From: Pisaster brevispinus | Taxonomy: Eukaryota; Echinodermata; Asteroidea; Forcipulatida; Asteriidae | Assembly: GCA_023634235.1 (NCBI GenBank) | Contig: JAMKCF010000001.1 | Span: forward strand, 1,788,001-1,852,000 | Direction of reading: 5' to 3' | DNA: 64,000 nucleotides | Shown: positions 62,485-64,000 of the stretch, piece after piece | How the letters are laid out: each line of letters starts with the position of its first letter | How positions within the stretch are numbered: position 1 is the stretch's first letter | Translations under genes and position numbers: made by a program | The notes under the pieces: generated by a model | What the model saw: only the letters and a program-made list of their open reading frames with translations | Database searches by the model: none | What the model was told of the DNA's origin: nothing

Positions 62485-62522
62485 TCATTTTCATTTCATT
62501 TCATTTTCATTTCATTTTTTCT
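62485..62522. repeat. (TTCAT)n simple repeat
   Basis: CATTTTCATTTCATTTCATTTTC and its continuation; a shorter (TTCATTT)n is at 24178-24202. Confidence 0.85.
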
Positions 62523-63479
62523 ATTTCTTTCTTTCTAGTTAAGCCTTGTTGTTTGTCTGTACGTTGTTTCATTCGTCTCTACGTCCTATATGGTCGTCCG
62601 TTTGTCCTTGTCTCTGTCTATTCACAGGCTGAACACAACAAGACTCGGCTTATCAAATCAGCCTCCATGCTTTCTCTATTTGCCTGTTTGTTTTGTCCCT
62701 CTCTGTGTACATCTTGATGACTATACAAGCCTTGGCTTATCAAATCAGCCTCATTTTCCTTTATTTGCTTTTCATGCCATAAATAACTTGCTCTTTTCTG
62801 TTCATTGCTAGCTTGTATGGTGTATTACTTTGTTTATGAAACAGAAAGGGAAAAAAAAGTAAATTGATTGATGAATTTATGCATTTTTACACCAGCAGAG
62901 TGTCATTTTTGTTGTATTCCCCTGGAAAACCCCGCTAAAAATCCTCCATAGGGGAAAAGCTTTGTAAAGTTCCTATCTGGGTCAAATTTTAATTATCAAA
63001 CACTTCCATAGCATATAGATGGCTAAAGACCACCCTCCCCCCCCCCCACCGCCCAAGCCCAACCCCAATGTCATTCAAACTTCTGCAAATTATGTTAAAC
63101 GTAAATATACCTAGTTGTTGATGTTTGTTTGCTTGATTTTTTTTTTTTGGGGGGCAGGGGTTGACAATCTACACGGAAATCTTAGAAAATAAACAGACTT
63201 CAGCAAAATAGGCAAATAAATAAAGTGAAATACATACAAGAATCAAAAAAAGAAAATGTAATTCCGAGGCATTGTTGCAGACAACTCATTAATTTAAAAC
63301 TAAAACAGCTAACACCAACTGTAAAATACATTAAAAATACACTAAAAATAAAAAACATGAAAACAGAAAATAAGCCGAAAGTAAATAAACAAATCCGGAT
63401 TAGTCAAAACTGCACATGAAATAAAGCAGACGAAGTTGCAACAAATGTTTTCGTTGTGCTAACCGTATGAGTTTTGTTA

Positions 63480-63515
63480 TAGTTTTATATATATTTATAT
63501 ATATATATTTTTAAT
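63480..63515. repeat. (AT)n-rich simple repeat
   Basis: TATATATATTTATATATATA-type run. Confidence 0.85.
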
Positions 63516-63767
63516 AATGAGAAATTTACAGTGTCAAAATTTACAAATAGATTCAACAGTTACACAAGTAACGACTGAACACGTTTTGAGATGTGTCCCG
63601 TTTTGTATCATTGTTTTAACTAATATCCAAGAGTTATAAGAATAACAGCTGTTCAAGCTTTGCCTCTAATTTTCTTGATTTTTGAGATGTGATGTTTTCT
63701 CCCTTTGGGTGAATAGTATTTGTGATGCAGGAAGTCCAAGCTCAGTGGCTGTTTTTGAAAATTGTGA

Positions 63768-64000
63768 GGTTGTAGCTGGGCGGTCTAGCACACCAGACAC
63801 CTGACTGATTTTGTATCAGAGTATAGGGCCGTGTCCGAAACGGCGACTTCGGCTACAGCTACGGCTATGGCGTGCGCGTCTGCCTATTCTTCAACACTGG
63901 CAGACGCGCTGATCTAGCTGTAGCTGTAGCCGGAGTTGCCGTTTCGAACACGGCCTAGGCTCGTGTCCTGGTCATGACACTTGTGTAGTTGAGCAAGACA
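63768..64000 (+). mobile_element. tRNA-derived SINE split by a MITE (runs off right edge)
   Basis: Same family as 14055-14378. A-box side GTAGCTGGGCGGTCTAGCAC and ..CAGAGTA lie left of the insertion; TAGGCTCGTGTCCTGGTCAT and GACACTTGTG lie right. Removing 63826-63955 and one TA restores alignment with CAGAGTGTGGGTTCG.. of the intact copy. Confidence 0.85.
63826..63955. mobile_element. Palindromic MITE (GGCCGTGTCCGAAACGGC family), copy 2, inserted in a SINE
   Basis: Ends GGGCCGTGTCCGAAACGGCG and GTTGCCGTTTCGAACACGGCC, flanked by TA at 63824-63825 and 63956-63957. Closely similar to 8601-8728, including CGTCTGCCTATT..CACTGGCAGACGCGC in the middle. Confidence 0.9.

Larger units (their letters stand above)
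47400..64000. other. Region upstream of the receptor start codon; no gene recognised
   Basis: 16.6 kb with no ORF that looks coding on either strand. It may contain the promoter and a 5' non-coding exon, but I cannot place them. Stretches 47400-49100, 50040-53380, 57280-58370 and 59870-60840 hold nothing I can name. Listed repeats occupy much of the remainder. Confidence 0.5.

Overview
The window is eukaryotic, animal, intron-rich and AT-rich. It is full of short inverted-repeat elements (MITE-like), tRNA-derived SINEs and minisatellites, with no operons or long ORFs. The repeat style (GGGCCC..TTTCATAGAG hairpins, 'TTTGTGAAATCGA' hairpins, tRNA-SINEs) together with the receptor family found suggest a marine invertebrate deuterostome. 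An echinoderm is my best guess; the species cannot be fixed from sequence alone.

One protein-coding gene can be supported, on the minus strand. I assembled 12 coding exons by hand from splice sites, reading phase and domain content: signal peptide (47354-47261), CUB domain (20009-19641), LDLa 1 (18752-18621), LDLa 2 (18133-18020), LRR N-terminal cap (15108-14967), then seven leucine-rich-repeat exons (13092-13021, 9679-9608, 8488-8420, 7285-7214, 6161-6090, 5420-5349, 1787-1716). All eleven joins keep frame, giving 450 complete codons of an ectodomain that runs off the left edge. The order LDLa - LRRNT - LRR in 72-nt phase-2 exons is the plan of type C leucine-rich-repeat GPCRs (RXFP/relaxin-receptor and GRL101-like); the added CUB makes GRL101-like the closer label. 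The seven-transmembrane part is not in the window, so the GPCR assignment is an inference.

Layout: 1-15.1 kb holds the LRR cap and repeat exons with introns of 0.7-3.6 kb; 15.1-20 kb holds the LDLa and CUB exons; 20-47.26 kb is a single 27-kb first intron filled with repeats; 47.35-64 kb is the region upstream of the start codon, where no gene was recognised. Notable non-coding structures are a perfect ~60-bp inverted repeat enclosing a GTC/CGC triplet array beside the LRRNT exon, a SINE split by a TA-targeting MITE at the right edge, two Penelope-tail-like hairpins that resemble hammerhead cores, several minisatellites (32, 74, about 75, about 95 and about 98 bp units), and tRNA-SINE heads with compensatory acceptor-stem changes.
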